A stretch of DNA of 64,000 nucleotides, from the NCBI GenBank assembly GCA_033060915.1, contig CM065397.1, positions 28,450,501 to 28,514,500 of the forward strand, in the 5' to 3' direction. Position numbers and translations under genes: made by a program. The DNA comes from Euryodendron excelsum (taxonomy: Eukaryota > Streptophyta > Magnoliopsida > Ericales > Pentaphylacaceae). Positions 35,184 through 46,925 of the stretch are shown one piece after another (positions within the stretch are counted from its first letter, which is position 1; each line of letters opens with the position of its first letter). The notes under the pieces are model-generated. The model was not told where the DNA came from, searched no databases, and saw only the letters and a list, made by a program, of their open reading frames with translations.

Positions 35184-36853
35184 CAAAAGATTAACCTGGC
35201 TCTTGTTGTAGTGGTGCCAGGGCAATTTTTCCACTGGTGCCACTAGGAGTGGTGCTAAGCCAAATTTTGGCTTGATGCCACTGGTAGTGGTACCAACCAG
35301 TTACGAAACGTTTTAGGTCAGCAAACAACGTATCTTTCAACCCTTGATATGCAAGGCAAAAGATTTGGGCACCTATATTAGTGACTATTATGTAATTTTT
35401 GGCTTGACTTCACCAAGTATGACTCCGGAAGGTCCGAGAATGTTCTAGGAGGCTGGGAATGGTCTGGAAGGCCAAAAATGGGTAGAAACCCTTGAAATAG
35501 TGTCCCGAAGGTAACGGACTTGAAAAACAGTGTCGGGATGGTCGATCGAGCTATTAGGGGCAAAACAGTCAACTAGATCAAAACACCACCAGAATGAACT
35601 TGGAATGAATCATGAGAGGACTTGAAAGTTGGAAACACTATTTAAAGTGTTTCGAGGGATTACCAGTTTGATATCCAGAGCCGGTGTGGTTGAAAAAGGT
35701 GACCGGCCCCTAGGGGCAAAATGATTATTTTGCACCAAATTTGTCGGAATAGACTCGGAATGCTTTGAAAAGGTGCTAGAAGATTAAGAATACAATTATA
35801 AGCATCTTCGGAAGGTAACCGGTTTGATACCCAGAGCCGGTGTGGTTCTTGGAGGCACTCAGATGCCTAGGGACAAAATGGTCATTTTGATCGGATGGTC
35901 TTAGAATTGGTTCAAAATTGATTGGAAGGCATTTGAACATATCGGATCATATTTGGGACGATCTTGGAAGTGTGGACTTACTGCCCTAAGGACTTAAGTA
36001 CTTTTTTGAGAAGCATGCTGGAAATGGCCCAAGGGGTAGTTTGGTCATTTTTTACTAGAGTGGGCTAGCAAGCACTGGTGTTGACCCGGGTTTTGAGTGT
36101 TTCTGTCACTCTGATGGTCTGTGATGAGGTGGTTTCCAAAGGTATCTTATCCTTTGGTAAATGTGTCATGGTCAAGAGGCGAGTTTGATCTCGTGACTTA
36201 ATTGGTTTGTTGGCAATTCTCAATGTCGGTTTGTTTATGAGTGTTTTTGCCACTCCGACGGTTGCGATGTTTGTGAGTATTTTTGCCACTCTGACGGTGT
36301 GTGTTCATTCCAGAGATTGCCTGATCTCAAGAAACTACTATGTGGACTTATCGTTTGAGGAATCAAATTTCTCGAAAGACGTGCCAAATAATGAATATTC
36401 TTCATTGGCAAGCTAGCAGGCACCAAAGGTGGACCGTTCTACCATCTCGGGGACTTGGGTTCCGTTCTGGTCAATGAGTTTGAAGGGACTTACCGTTCCG
36501 AAGAGTTTTATCAGAAATCGTGCTAGACTGGATGGTCTTACCACCTGAAGTATCAACTTTCTCGAAAGGCATGCCGGATTTGATTGGAATTGAAATTGGA
36601 TTTGAGATTGAATTTGAGAGTGAAATGGGGACTTACCGCCTCTAGGAAGACGTACCAACTAGAATTGGACCAAGTAATGCCACAAGGGCATTTTGGTTAT
36701 TTTACTTTTGTTGGGCCTAATGGGCCCACTAAGCGATTAGTTGATTGGATTGAGTCTGAAAAGCTGGTTTTGACTTGAATGTGTCTGTGTCAGTTTAAAT
36801 ATAAGCCCGGTCAGACTGGAGATCGCTGAGTGGACAAAAATGGGGTGCTTACA

Positions 36854-37229
36854 AGTTTCCATGGACTAATGTTGTAAGTAGGGACGTTGCTGCTAGATGC
36901 TTTGAAAGTCTATTCAAGGGAAGAAGGCATTATAAGAGTGGTTACCCCCGGCTTTTTTAAAGTAAAGCCAACTCCTTAGTTCTTCTTTCTCATGGGAGGA
37001 TTGGGGACGAATTACTCTTGGACACCAAGTCCTTTTTCTAGATTGAGTTGTTTGCTTCCATAAGACGACGAGAACAATGACAATTCCAGATTGTAGAGTT
37101 TGAGCAAACCAGCCATGATACCTTAGCTTTTTATTCCCCCAATTGATTGCTAGAACTTTTTATTGTCTATTATTTATTTTAATTTTTCTACCATGCTCTG
37201 GTTTGTTTCCTATATAGAATGTGAAGTTT
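36854..37229. other. Unclassified segment between giant LTR and right arm
   Basis: About 375 bp with no repeat match elsewhere in the window that I could see and no convincing reading frame. It may be the original sequence into which neighbouring elements inserted, or part of a further element. Confidence 0.4.
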
Positions 37230-39150
37230 AGAGTTTTATCTTTTCTGGAGTTCTGCTCATAAGCTTACAAGTGTATCTGGTATCTTTATTTGTCTTAGGC
37301 ATTGATAAATACAATTTTATAATTGTTATTGCTTTTTTGAGTGTGTGGTGTGTGTGTTGCATTTGTTGGGCCATTTGGGTTGTACTTATACCTCCCCTCG
37401 AAAGTGCTATACAATATTGCATTGGAACTTCCTTAAATCACGTTGTTAGGGACTGTTTATCATTTCATTAGGTTTGGTGACGGATAACCAGCAAAGTTGA
37501 TGATATTCCCTCTGTTCATGCAAGTTTTGTTTTGGAGATTGAGATGTATGTTCATACTAACTTGGTCACTCAAACTCGTTAAACCGAGTTTTCTATGAAA
37601 TACCTGGTTAACTCTCTCATTATTCTATATACACAGTGATAGGCAAGAGGGAGAACAACTGCATACAGGGGCATATATATTAAATGATACCTCACCTCTT
37701 TCTGAACAAGTACCAGGTCATATTTTTGGAATAAATCTTTCTTTATTGCATCCAAATGTTGCTATGAATCTCCAAGAAGATAACCTACATGTTGTTCAGG
37801 AACCTCATCAAATAGTGTAGTAAAAAAACTCCTATTTCCAGGCCATTGCTGAACAACTAGTATCATCCATATTTGAAGTACATACCAGAGAGGAACCTTA
37901 AATTATGTTGAGTGATAAGGTGAATACAGACAGGAATGGCTGACAAGATTATAACAGGTGTAAGTTTCATAATATGTTTGAACCTCTCAGTTCCTCCCCC
38001 TAAAACTGTTTGTTTATTTGAGGATTTAATCCCATGCAAATGTCAATGCGAGTCAATATGTTATTTGTTGACATTTTATGTAACACATGAGGATGTTGGT
38101 TCATTTTTATGTGACCATTGCTCTAATACATTTTTACTTGTTTATTGTACTTATGTGATAGATTCATGTAGATTGATGGAATGCAATATACTGATGGAGT
38201 CAAGTTCTAATGGACAACCTGTTCATGTAGCATCAGAAGCTCATTAAGACTCCTTGGACTCCATAAACAGAAGCCATGTTACTATTTTGCATAAGTATCT
38301 CCTGGAGGTAAGGTTCTTGAATTTTTGGGGCAACAAATTAGTGAAACTATCCTTACCATGGATAGGTATTTTTTTAAAAACATTTGCAGGTGTGTGAAAA
38401 AAGTTGCTGCCAACTGCATAGATTGTGCATGCTCTCCTATGTTTGTAGGTGCCACTTCGAAGAAACCTAGCTTTCACTGGGAGATGCATTTGCTCAATTC
38501 ATTGGTAGAAAACTCCATGAAATTTTTAGGGGGGTGGTTTCAAAGTGAAATTTGGGTTGCTATTGGTACTTCTATACACAAATTAGAGATCTATATACTT
38601 CTTTGACTAGCTTAGGTTTGAAGTTTGAACAAACACTGCAAAGAATTAAAGACAGTTTTTGGTCAAAACTATGTTCCTTCATTATTGTTGTTTTTATTGT
38701 TGTTGTTTTTCTAATTGATTGATTATGAGAGGAACGTGGAGGACCATCTCATTGGAAGTTGTAACTTGTAACAGTGGAATCAAAGGAAAGCACCAGACGA
38801 GGAAAATAATAATAATAATAATAACAATAATAATGGTAGCATAACATTCCAACTGATCTCAAATGTCAACAAAACAAGTATTAGAGTTGCAATTGGTAAT
38901 GTATTGAGAGCATGTCTACCTTTAGTCGAGCTTGTTTAACAAGGGCCATTGAAGCTAGCAAAATCATTTGTATTAATATATTATGTGATTCTTTGTTTTT
39001 TTTTCTAATGGAAAAAAAAAGTGTAGAAGAATGTTTTTCTAAACAAATTTTTTATTGATCTCAAATGTCTGTAGTCCTTGTAATTTTATGACTTTTCATT
39101 TGCTAGCTTGCAGTCCTGTCCACATGTCTGAAATCGACTACTACACTATT

Positions 39151-39168
39151 CCCCCCCCCCCCCCCCCC
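39151..39168. repeat. Poly-C tract in right arm
   Basis: Eighteen C in a row. The matching left-arm position (about 1322-1326) has only five G, so this tract expanded in the right copy, at a different place from the left arm's poly-C expansion. Confidence 0.95.
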
Positions 39169-39899
39169 TTGTTTAAAAAAATAAAGAATGGCATAATATA
39201 TTAATACAAATGATTTTGCTAGCTTCATTTGCCCTATTACACTAGCCTTCAGGGATTCACATCACCATTCTCTCTAATCTGAAACACCACCTAACTGCAC
39301 TGTGCCAATTTTCAAGATTATTGTTTTAGATGAACTTATTAGACACCAAGAATTCACTAGGGAAACAGTTATGAGCACTAGAACAAGAAGCAAAAGTAAT
39401 GATAACAAGTGGTAGCAAAACCACATGCTCAATGGCGACCCCACGGTTCTTTTTAGTGGGCTCATTTAATGACTTAATTTTATGTTAACTTTTCATTTTA
39501 CAAATTTACTAGAAATGAAATATATTTTTTTGAACAATTACATGTTTAAATAATAATTTAAAATTTAAAATTTCAAAATAAAAAGATAAATTTCAGTTTA
39601 TTAACATCTAGTTTTTATGAGTGATCCTCATCACCATAGAAATATGAAGAACCATTTTCTTTAATTCTTCATTATGTTACTTTTTCTCCTTTTTTATTTA
39701 AAATTTTATCTTTATGCATGTATATATGTATATTATAGTATTATGTATGAGTATATATATTCTTATGTATTGTGAGCAGTAAGCAAGAGAATTTGAATGG
39801 TAGAACTTTTTTTTTTGAAATATAGTTTTATATTGTATTAAATGTAGCTAAAAATTCAACAACATTGATTGTTTTTCTATAGGCCTCCCTCTCATAAAA

Positions 39900-40355
39900 A
39901 ATACGTGTAAAAATGGCAATATATTAATAGTTAACAAGTAAATAACAATTATGGTTGCGTGATTTTAGCTATTTATATATATTGTATAGATAAAGAGATT
40001 CTACAAGTTTTTAGTTATTCACGTGTATAAATTTCTAGTAATGAACTTTTTATTTCAAAGAGGTTCCAAATTTTTTTTTTAAATTAAACTTTACCTTTTC
40101 GTTACCTTATGAGGCATTTGAATACAAAATACGTGTAAAAATGGCAATATATTAATACTTAAAAAGTAAATAACAATTATGGTTGCGTGATTTTAGCTAT
40201 TTATATATATTGTATAGATAAAGAGATTCTACAAGTTTTTAGTTATTCACATGTATAAATATCTAGTAATGAACTTTTTATTTCAAAGAGGTTCCATTTT
40301 TTTTTATTATTAAACTTTACCTTTTCGTTACCTTATGAGGCATTTGAGTGAGGTC
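39900..40355 (+). repeat. 228-bp tandem duplication in right arm
   Basis: ATACGTGTAAAAATGGCAAT occurs at 39901 and again at 40129, and the following 220 bp or so repeat almost unchanged up to GCATTTGA. The left arm (about 410-640) has one copy. The duplication therefore arose after the arms separated, and the near-identity of the halves suggests it is recent. Confidence 0.88.
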
Positions 40356-40752
40356 TATTATTGTAAATATTAAAAAAAATTTGAAAATATTACATGAATA
40401 AGGGGATTTCTTTTTATCATTTTAATTATTTTTTGAATAGGAAAATACAACCAAAGAAACACAAAACCAAGGCCGGCTTAAAACAATTTGTGACCTATGG
40501 TGATAATTTTAAATAAGGCCTTTTATATATATTAATTTTAAATTATTGCAAATTTTTTTTAGTTAAATTGGTCATTGTTGAAATTAACTAGTGTGTTGGT
40601 TTTGGGTTTTTTTTATTAAAAAATATGTAGAAACTATATAAAATTTTACTATAACATATAAGGTTTTAGAAAATCTATGGCTTTTAATATTATTTTGTAG
40701 AAATTATTTTATTTGGTATAACCAATGTTGTTGTTTCTTTCCAAAGTTAATT

Positions 40753-42560
40753 AATATAGTTGATTTCCGGCCTTCTTTTTATGGGGTTTTTTTTATCTCA
40801 TCTCGACTAGGTTTTTTGTTCAAATAAATTGTAAAGAAGGAAGAGCAAGACAATAATGATGAAATAAAAGAGGGGCAAAGCCAACAATGTTACTGGTTTG
40901 AAAGTGAATTGCAAGCCATTCGGCCAATGGAGAAAAGTAGCTCGGGCCATAGGCAAAGAGAGCAAAGAAAGGGAAGAAAGAAAGGGAAGAAAGAAAGAAA
41001 AGAAAAGGAAAGGAAAGAAGAAGAAAAGGGAAGAGAGAGAGGTTTAGAAATGTTAGAGAAATAAACCCAGAATTTTAGAGAGAGTTAGAGAACTATTCGG
41101 CTGTGGGAAGAAGATGGCTGCAGAAAATTCAATGTAAGTAAGCCCACCATAGGTACAGTACACCCTCAATTCGCTAGCATCATTCGGGTGGATTTTGAGT
41201 TGTGTAAGTAACCTTACCCTAGTATTTTCGATGTGTTGAATCTATTTTTGATGTTAAATTGATCAAATTTTAATCATGTCAATGAATGAACGGTCAAGAT
41301 AGCATTTATGGTAGTTCGACTGTCAAATGTGATCGGATTGCTACGAAATTTTAATATATTAATCTTGATAATAAATATGGATAATCCAGTAGATTGATTT
41401 CATATATTGGTGTTTCGAATGTTATTTGCATGAGATGATAGTCTTGGCATTTTGAACACGTGTTACATACCTGAAGCTTATACAGTGATGAATTACCATC
41501 AATTATTTCATTGATTGATTATTGAATATGATTATTGTTCATAATAATTGTGATATCAATTATTGTATGTTGTTGTAATCCTTGTGATATGCCATGTTCT
41601 TGGAGATTATTATTTTGAATGTTATGATAATTGAGATCGATATGGCATTGAGTCACATAGACATGATGGTGTAATGGTAACATGAATTTAGGTATCGAAT
41701 GAAAATTTTGGGAGATTGTGGCATCTGAAGAAGTTGAAAATAATAATTATTGTGATTTGAGAATAAATGAAAATTTTGAGATAATAACAAGCATGGGGAT
41801 GTAGGTAAGTAGGGATTGTTCCTTCATCGGGTGAAAAGCCCTGAATTGAGTCTTGATCAAGTGCATTTAACATTCTCAGAGGCGTGTTGGTCCACTTGTA
41901 CCACAAATAAAAGTTCTAGAAACGGGGTTGGTGGATGGCACCATAGATTAGAGCTCCAAAAGGCATTGCTTTCCCCTAAAAAAATTAATATATGACAATG
42001 AGTAAAGAAATGTAAAAATTGAAAAGGTGAATTAGATAATAGAATTGTATGGCAATAAATGAAATAAATAGTTGGAATAAGAAGATCATATTGCGTTAAA
42101 GTGAAAATCAGTTCACCATAGCATTACATTCATATTGTATTGTAGTTTAGCATTGTTATCATGCCTATGTCCTACTTTATATGTTATATGTTAGATGTTT
42201 TCGGACTACTGGGCATAAGCTCATACCCCACCAGACTTTTCAAGCTTAGGTTTGAATATGAAGACCGATGATTTGGATAACCTGGATATCAGTTAGATTT
42301 TTGTTGTTTGATATTCTGTTAGCATTGTGAGTAGTCTTATATTTTACTCTGTGTTCTATTTGCATATGAGAATTTTGGGATTTAAATTATTGATAGTTGA
42401 GTGACTTATAGTTGTTATGTTGTACTTATGGACCATTTTAAACTGGACATTATATTTATTTTGGGAACAAACTAACGCTTTGTTCTATTTTTCTTAAAAT
42501 TACTTTATTTTTGTTATAAATCACCCCGAATTTTGAGACATGGAAACATTCCTCTCGCAA
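40753..42560 (+). mobile_element. LTR-like sequence, probable Ty3 type
   Basis: A GA-rich purine tract (about 40957-41041) is followed by AATGTAAGTAAGCCC and later by GACTACTGGGCATAAGCTCA and TACCCCACCAGACTTTTCA near 42205-42240. I associate that wording with the 3' half of plant Ty3/chromovirus LTRs. The block ends near ATCACCCCGAATTTTGAGAC at about 42522. Neither terminus nor a target duplication could be fixed, and there is no coding sequence. A short minus-strand frame at 41688-41906 is not convincing. Confidence 0.35.
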
Positions 42561-42841
42561 AGCTGGCAACAAAACCTTATAATGAAAGATAACGTACTTC
42601 CAAAAGATACACAAAATAATAATATCTTATGCATATGGAGCTGTTACAATCAGATGGTAGAAATCGCTTTCTGTTCTTGAGTCGACTTACTCCGTTAGCC
42701 CCACGGAGCATTCCTGTAGTTAACTGCCCGTCGCATAATTGTAGATGTGCTTGGGCAAAGTGTTAATCAATCCAATCAAGTAGTCAGCCTTAGGGATACT
42801 GAAGAATACAGAGATCAAATACCTAAGGCTCGACTAGACTA
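42561..42841 (-). other. Unclassified segment with a short open frame
   Basis: On the minus strand a possible acceptor (TTCTTCAG) is followed by SIPKADYLIGLINTLPKHIY, a frame that starts about 45 bp from the solo LTR insertion point. Less AT-rich than most of the window. With the LTR removed, this segment joins 44424-44570, where the minus strand reads DTKCLSLVQNRSHNDLSDN. It may be a piece of a former gene or an unknown element; I do not recognise it. Confidence 0.25.
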
Positions 42842-44418
42842 TGTTGACTCTGCGCCTTGATTTTAATAATAATTAAACTTTGTGTTAGTTTACTAATACA
42901 TTTAATTAACGTGCAGATTAATAAGGATTATAATTTAGACTTCAAATTTAACTTAAAATCTAATTCATATCAAAATTGATGCACAACACTTACAAGTTCA
43001 AGCAATGCACCAAAAGCCAAGCCATGCATCAAAACAGAGCAATTGCACCTATTCAAACTTCAAACAGATGATTTGCATTTGAAGAGATTGAAGGTGTTCA
43101 AAGAAAGACTTCATTAAGTATGAAAAGACTAAATAAAGATGACTTGAATTCAACGAGATTGAAGGTGTTCAAAAAGGGAATTCATCATGTCTGCAAAAAT
43201 CTTTACAAAAGAATTCAAATGAGGACTTAATCAGGGATGTGAAGATTCAAGATTGTTGATATGCATTAAGAGTGTTCAAGAGTAGACTTCATCAAACTTC
43301 TAATAAATTGATCCTAAAGAAGAAGAAAACGGCATAATGTATATGAAGCTCTACACGGATGAAAAGAACATTAGCAACAAATGGAAAGAGCTCGGAAATA
43401 AAGAAGAGAAGCTTGGCATTAGTGAAAAGGAATTTGGCAGCTCGGCAACAAAGATAATATGATCATCAAAAGAAAAATTTAATCCAAAGTAAATGGAAGA
43501 CTTCTTTGAAGGATTGAAGACTTTGATCTATATCATATCCTAAAGAGAAGACTCCTTGAAGATCTTAAGTGTGTTTGAAGAACATCCTCAAATTATTTGA
43601 AGCTAAATTGATCAAGAAAAGTATGAAGGGCAGTTTCTGGGTGATGTGTCGACACATGAGTTTTATGTGTTGACACATGAAGACAGTGGACAAATTATGA
43701 GAAATGCAAACTTAATGTGTCGACACATGGGAATCAAGTGTCGACACTTGGGGACCAACGACTATATTTTTAAATGTTATATTGAAGTGGACACGCATTT
43801 AATAAAACTCCAACAACCTTCAAAGGGTTAAATTAATTTAGGACTTCATACATAAGCCTCCTAATGAATTTATGGACAAAGATACAACATTCACTGATTG
43901 ATCGAGCTGAAAATTCTCTTTGTCTTCAAGTTGGTAGTTAATAAGCTATTCAATTCTCATTCACTCTTCATAGAGAGCTTGTATTTCATTTTTATATCCT
44001 TCATATACTTGTAAGTGAGAGTTGGAGTGTTCTTTTGTAAAAGAAAAACACTTGTAAGTTGAAATGGATCTTGAACAAAACCACTTGGTGACTGGAAGAA
44101 CTTGGAAAGAAGTTCTTGTGTAAAAGTGAGCTAAGTACTTTGTAAATCAGCATCTACTTTATAATAGAAGATTACATAGTGGAAGGAGACTTCAAGGGGA
44201 TCTTGGGGTGAGGACGTAGACCACGAATTGTGGTTGAACCTCGGCAATTCTTGGTGTGCTTTCTTGTGTTTTGCTTTAACTCCATTGTTGTTTACATTGC
44301 ATTACATATATCTTGAACTACTATTCCATTGATTAGATTAGTTTTAATTGATCTTAATTGCTTTAATTTTTAATAAACCCAATTCACCCCCCCTCTTGGG
44401 TTTCTTTTTAGGCCAACA
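42842..44418 (+). mobile_element. Solo LTR, copia-like family A, copy 3
   Basis: It starts TGTTGACTC and ends GGCCAACA with perfect GACTA duplications (42837-42841 and 44419-44423). At about 1.58 kb it is shorter than copies 1 and 2 through internal deletions. TGTCGACACATG-type palindromes lie at about 43646, 43667, 43717 and 43738. The TATA position has decayed (CATACATAAG at about 43847). There is no internal region. Confidence 0.92.
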
Positions 44419-44423
44419 GACTA

Positions 44424-44984
44424 GACCACTGATATATACATTGTCACTCAAATCATTATGTGAGCGGTTTTGCACAAGACTCAAACACTTGGTGTCAGAT
44501 GGGGATGGATTTCCAATTACATGCAATAGAATAAATACATACATACAAACATACATACCTAAGATCTCCACTTTAAAAAGGAAAGAAGACTAGCCTTTTC
44601 GAAAGGTTTGTTGGTTGGTGATGCACACTAATGACTCATTGATTGGGGTGCAGGAGTGGTTTAAAAATAAACTTTCTGAAAATAAAGAAGGGGTAGTCTT
44701 CAAGCCAAAAGGCATAGCAGACTGAATGGTGGCAATTTGCAGAGATGGAATTTTCTGCAATGGCTATACAAAATGATGATGAATTTGTTGGTGCAATGAG
44801 ACTGGGTTTAATCTGTACACTACACAACATCATGAGTTGTTTAGCTGACAAGGGTTTTTTTATTACTTATTTACTTAATCAAGACCCATTTGAGCTTATT
44901 TATTGAACATTAGCTAGTTATGCTAGAGCTAAAAACATTGTCAGTAAACACGCTACGAACTAAAAGTGTTTTACTAAAAATGTT
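44424..44984. other. Spacer before the RNase H repeat
   Basis: It contains ATAC-type short repeats (about 44535-44560) and a stretch near 44640-44790 with a few codons that look like retroelement sequence (EWFKNKLSENKEGVVFKPKG on the plus strand), ended by a stop. It may be a more decayed 5' part of the LINE-like sequence that follows. Confidence 0.35.
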
Positions 44985-46060
44985 GGTATTTGTCATCTTT
45001 TAGAATGGATACTTCCTCCTTGAAGGGTGATTCTTTTGCTAGTTGGTAGTTTTTTTTGTGTGGTAGGTGGGGAGAAACTGAAGAATACTCTATCTATTTG
45101 TTATGCTACTGCAGTCTCAATATTATGGTCCATTTGGAAAAGCAGAAATGGATCCCATTTTTAAATTTTGAAGTCTGGCCCAATAAAAGTGGTTTTTCAT
45201 GTAGTTCAGAAAGCTCATGATTATTTGAACGCCAATCAATATGAGATGTGTAGTGATCTTCCTACTTTTTCTTCTGAAGAATACCACCCTTGGTGTGGCA
45301 CATGCCTTTTGCAGGTATGATGAAATTTAACTTGGATAGTGTGTTCAAAAAGAAGTCTGGTGGTTTGGGTGCAATTGTTCCAACCAGCAATAGTACATTT
45401 TTGGGAGCTCCGACAACTTCATTTCTAGAGGTTGTGATGCTTTAGTTATGAAAGCACTCGCTGCAAGCGAAGGTATGACATTAAGGCTGGAATTAGGAGT
45501 TGATGCTTTAATTCTTGAAGGGGATTCTCATATTATTATTTCAATTCTTAATGGCCAACGAGTAGGGGCATAAGAGATAGCAATTGTGATCCATAATATT
45601 TAACAACTCCAATGTAAGTTCAGAGTTTGTATTCGTAGTTTTGTGCGTAAGATCCAGAATAATGCGATACATTTATGGGAGCTCGGCAGCTTCAGTTTCT
45701 AGAGGTTGTAGTGCTTTAGTTATGGAAGCAATCATTGCAAGCAAATGTATGAAATTAAGGCTAGAATTAGGAGTTAATGCTTTAATTTTTGAAGGGGATT
45801 CTTATATTGTTATTTCAATTCTTGACATTCAACGAGTAGTGGTACAAGAGATAGCATTTGTGATATGTAATATTCAATAACTCCAATTTAAGTTCAGAGT
45901 CTATTTTTATAATTTTGTGCGTAAGGTCCAGAATAATGCAGCACATATGTTAGCAAGCAAGAGTGTTTTGAGCGAGGGTAGTTGTTCTCAGTTGTCTACC
46001 CCCGGTGTGGCTACATGGCCCCTTGTTAGGGGATGATAGCTACTTCGATATCTGATATCT
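44985..46060 (+). pseudogene. LINE-like pol C-terminal / RNase H pseudogene with internal duplication
   Basis: Plus-strand frames read SILWSIWKSRNGSHF, then YHPWCG, then MKFNLDSVFKKKSGGLGAIV (the first RNase H strand with its catalytic Asp in NLD), then ASEGMTLRLELG, LILEGDSH (second catalytic block, E and D) and NNAAHMLASK. This order is that of the C-terminal RNase H domain of plant non-LTR retrotransposons. The part from the GSSAASVSRGC-like region to the GDS block is present twice, about 280 bp apart (45388 and 45669). Stops and frameshifts (for example TAA near 45571) inactivate it. The final D of the domain is replaced by H, which is common in plant members. Confidence 0.65.
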
Positions 46061-46223
46061 CTTATTATCAATATATTCTTCCATACTGTTTTGGAAAAGA
46101 AAAAGAAAAAAACATGCTAGGAACTAAAAGCATTTTTACTAACAACACCTTTAGCGAGGCTCTTTGAATATCAGATTCAAAAGAGTTTTTCGTTGAATAT
46201 AGGATGAAGAAGATATATACATA
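46061..46223 (+). repeat. RNase H repeat, copy 3, downstream fragment
   Basis: CAAAAGAGTTTTTCGTTGAA and neighbours match 10680-10745. The sequence breaks at about 46224, where SINE-like units begin. Its continuation is at 60627-61262, on the far side of a nested LTR. Confidence 0.6.
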
Positions 46224-46780
46224 TTGTTGCTTTATGAGGACCAGCAATTGACCTTTGACTCGATTAGGTCTAATGGAGGACCCACATGGAGTACATGACA
46301 GGCCAACCTGTGGCGCTTACATGGCGTAGACCCTCATACTCACCTGCCACTTAGTGCGGGGCTCTGCACTACTAAGGTATAAAGAAATAAAGTTGTGTTT
46401 TAGCTAACAGCAACTGCTTTTGGTGCAGTGGTAAGCACTTGATCATAAACCTAGTATTAGAGCGAGGCCACGATTCGAGTCTTAGAGTCACTGCTGGGGG
46501 GAGATTGTTGGCTTTATGGGGACCAACAATTGATCTTTGACTCGGTTGGGTTTTATAGGGGACTCACATAGAGTATGTGACTAGCCAACCCATTGCGCTT
46601 ACATGGCGTAGAACCTCATGCCTACCTGCTACTTAGTGCAGAGCTTTACGCTGCTAAAGTGTAAGAAATAAAGTTATGTCTCGGCTAATAGCCATTACTT
46701 TTGGTGCAGTAGTAAACGCTTGATCCTAAACCAATTCCATAACTCATAATTAGTAGCTTGAATATATATTCTCATTCTAG
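46224..46780 (+). mobile_element. Tandem SINE-like units with pol III box motifs
   Basis: Two units about 281 bp apart share TTTATG(A/G)GGACCA(G/A)CAATTGA, CGCTTACATGGCGTAGA, TTAGTGC and TTTTGGTGCAGT. In the first, TGGTGCAGTGGTAAGCAC (46421-46438) resembles a tRNA A box and CGATTCGAGTC (46471-46481) resembles a B box, at a spacing normal for tRNA-derived SINEs. The second unit loses similarity after the A box. The units could be a dimeric SINE or a local duplication. Confidence 0.55.
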
Positions 46781-46925
46781 CTTTCCAATAGTTATAATTT
46801 GTGCCACTAAACAATAGTGGTCTATTGGTTGATTGACCTGCAACAAGGAAAGTACTAAAAATGGTTGTTATAATTTACTCTAAGACGGTTAAGTCCACTA
46901 TAAAAGCCCAGACTCTAATACTAGT

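Larger units (their letters stand above)
32406..36853 (-). mobile_element. Giant LTR (Tat/Ogre-like), truncated minus-strand copy
   Basis: Read on the minus strand it starts TGTAAGCACCCCA at 36853, the same start as the complete copy at 48536. It then follows that copy: a degenerate region, CCACTAGTAGTGG-type palindromes (about 35218-35300), a TATA box (35169-35183), AAACCCTA-like words, a long TTTCAAAA-type low-complexity tract (about 32520-34620), and the segment with GGTACCTACATGTCTATTCA. It stops at about 32406 inside a satellite monomer, so the last 340 bp or so of the LTR are missing. No 5-bp duplication can be tested. It has no retroelement coding sequence. Confidence 0.8.
37230..40752 (+). 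repeat. Dispersed repeat 'arm', right copy, uninterrupted
   Basis: Inverted relative to 1-7758 and without the two insertions found there. The sequence across both insertion points is continuous (about 38802-38840), which proves those blocks are insertions. Plus-strand frames at 37271-37471, 37936-38247 and 38325-38606 have decayed counterparts in the left copy, with shared segments such as GIDKYNFIIVIA. Stops separate them and I cannot name a product. A hAT-like terminus, AAGGCCGGCTT, lies at about 40468. The true right end is unknown because the left copy leaves the window. Confidence 0.78.
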
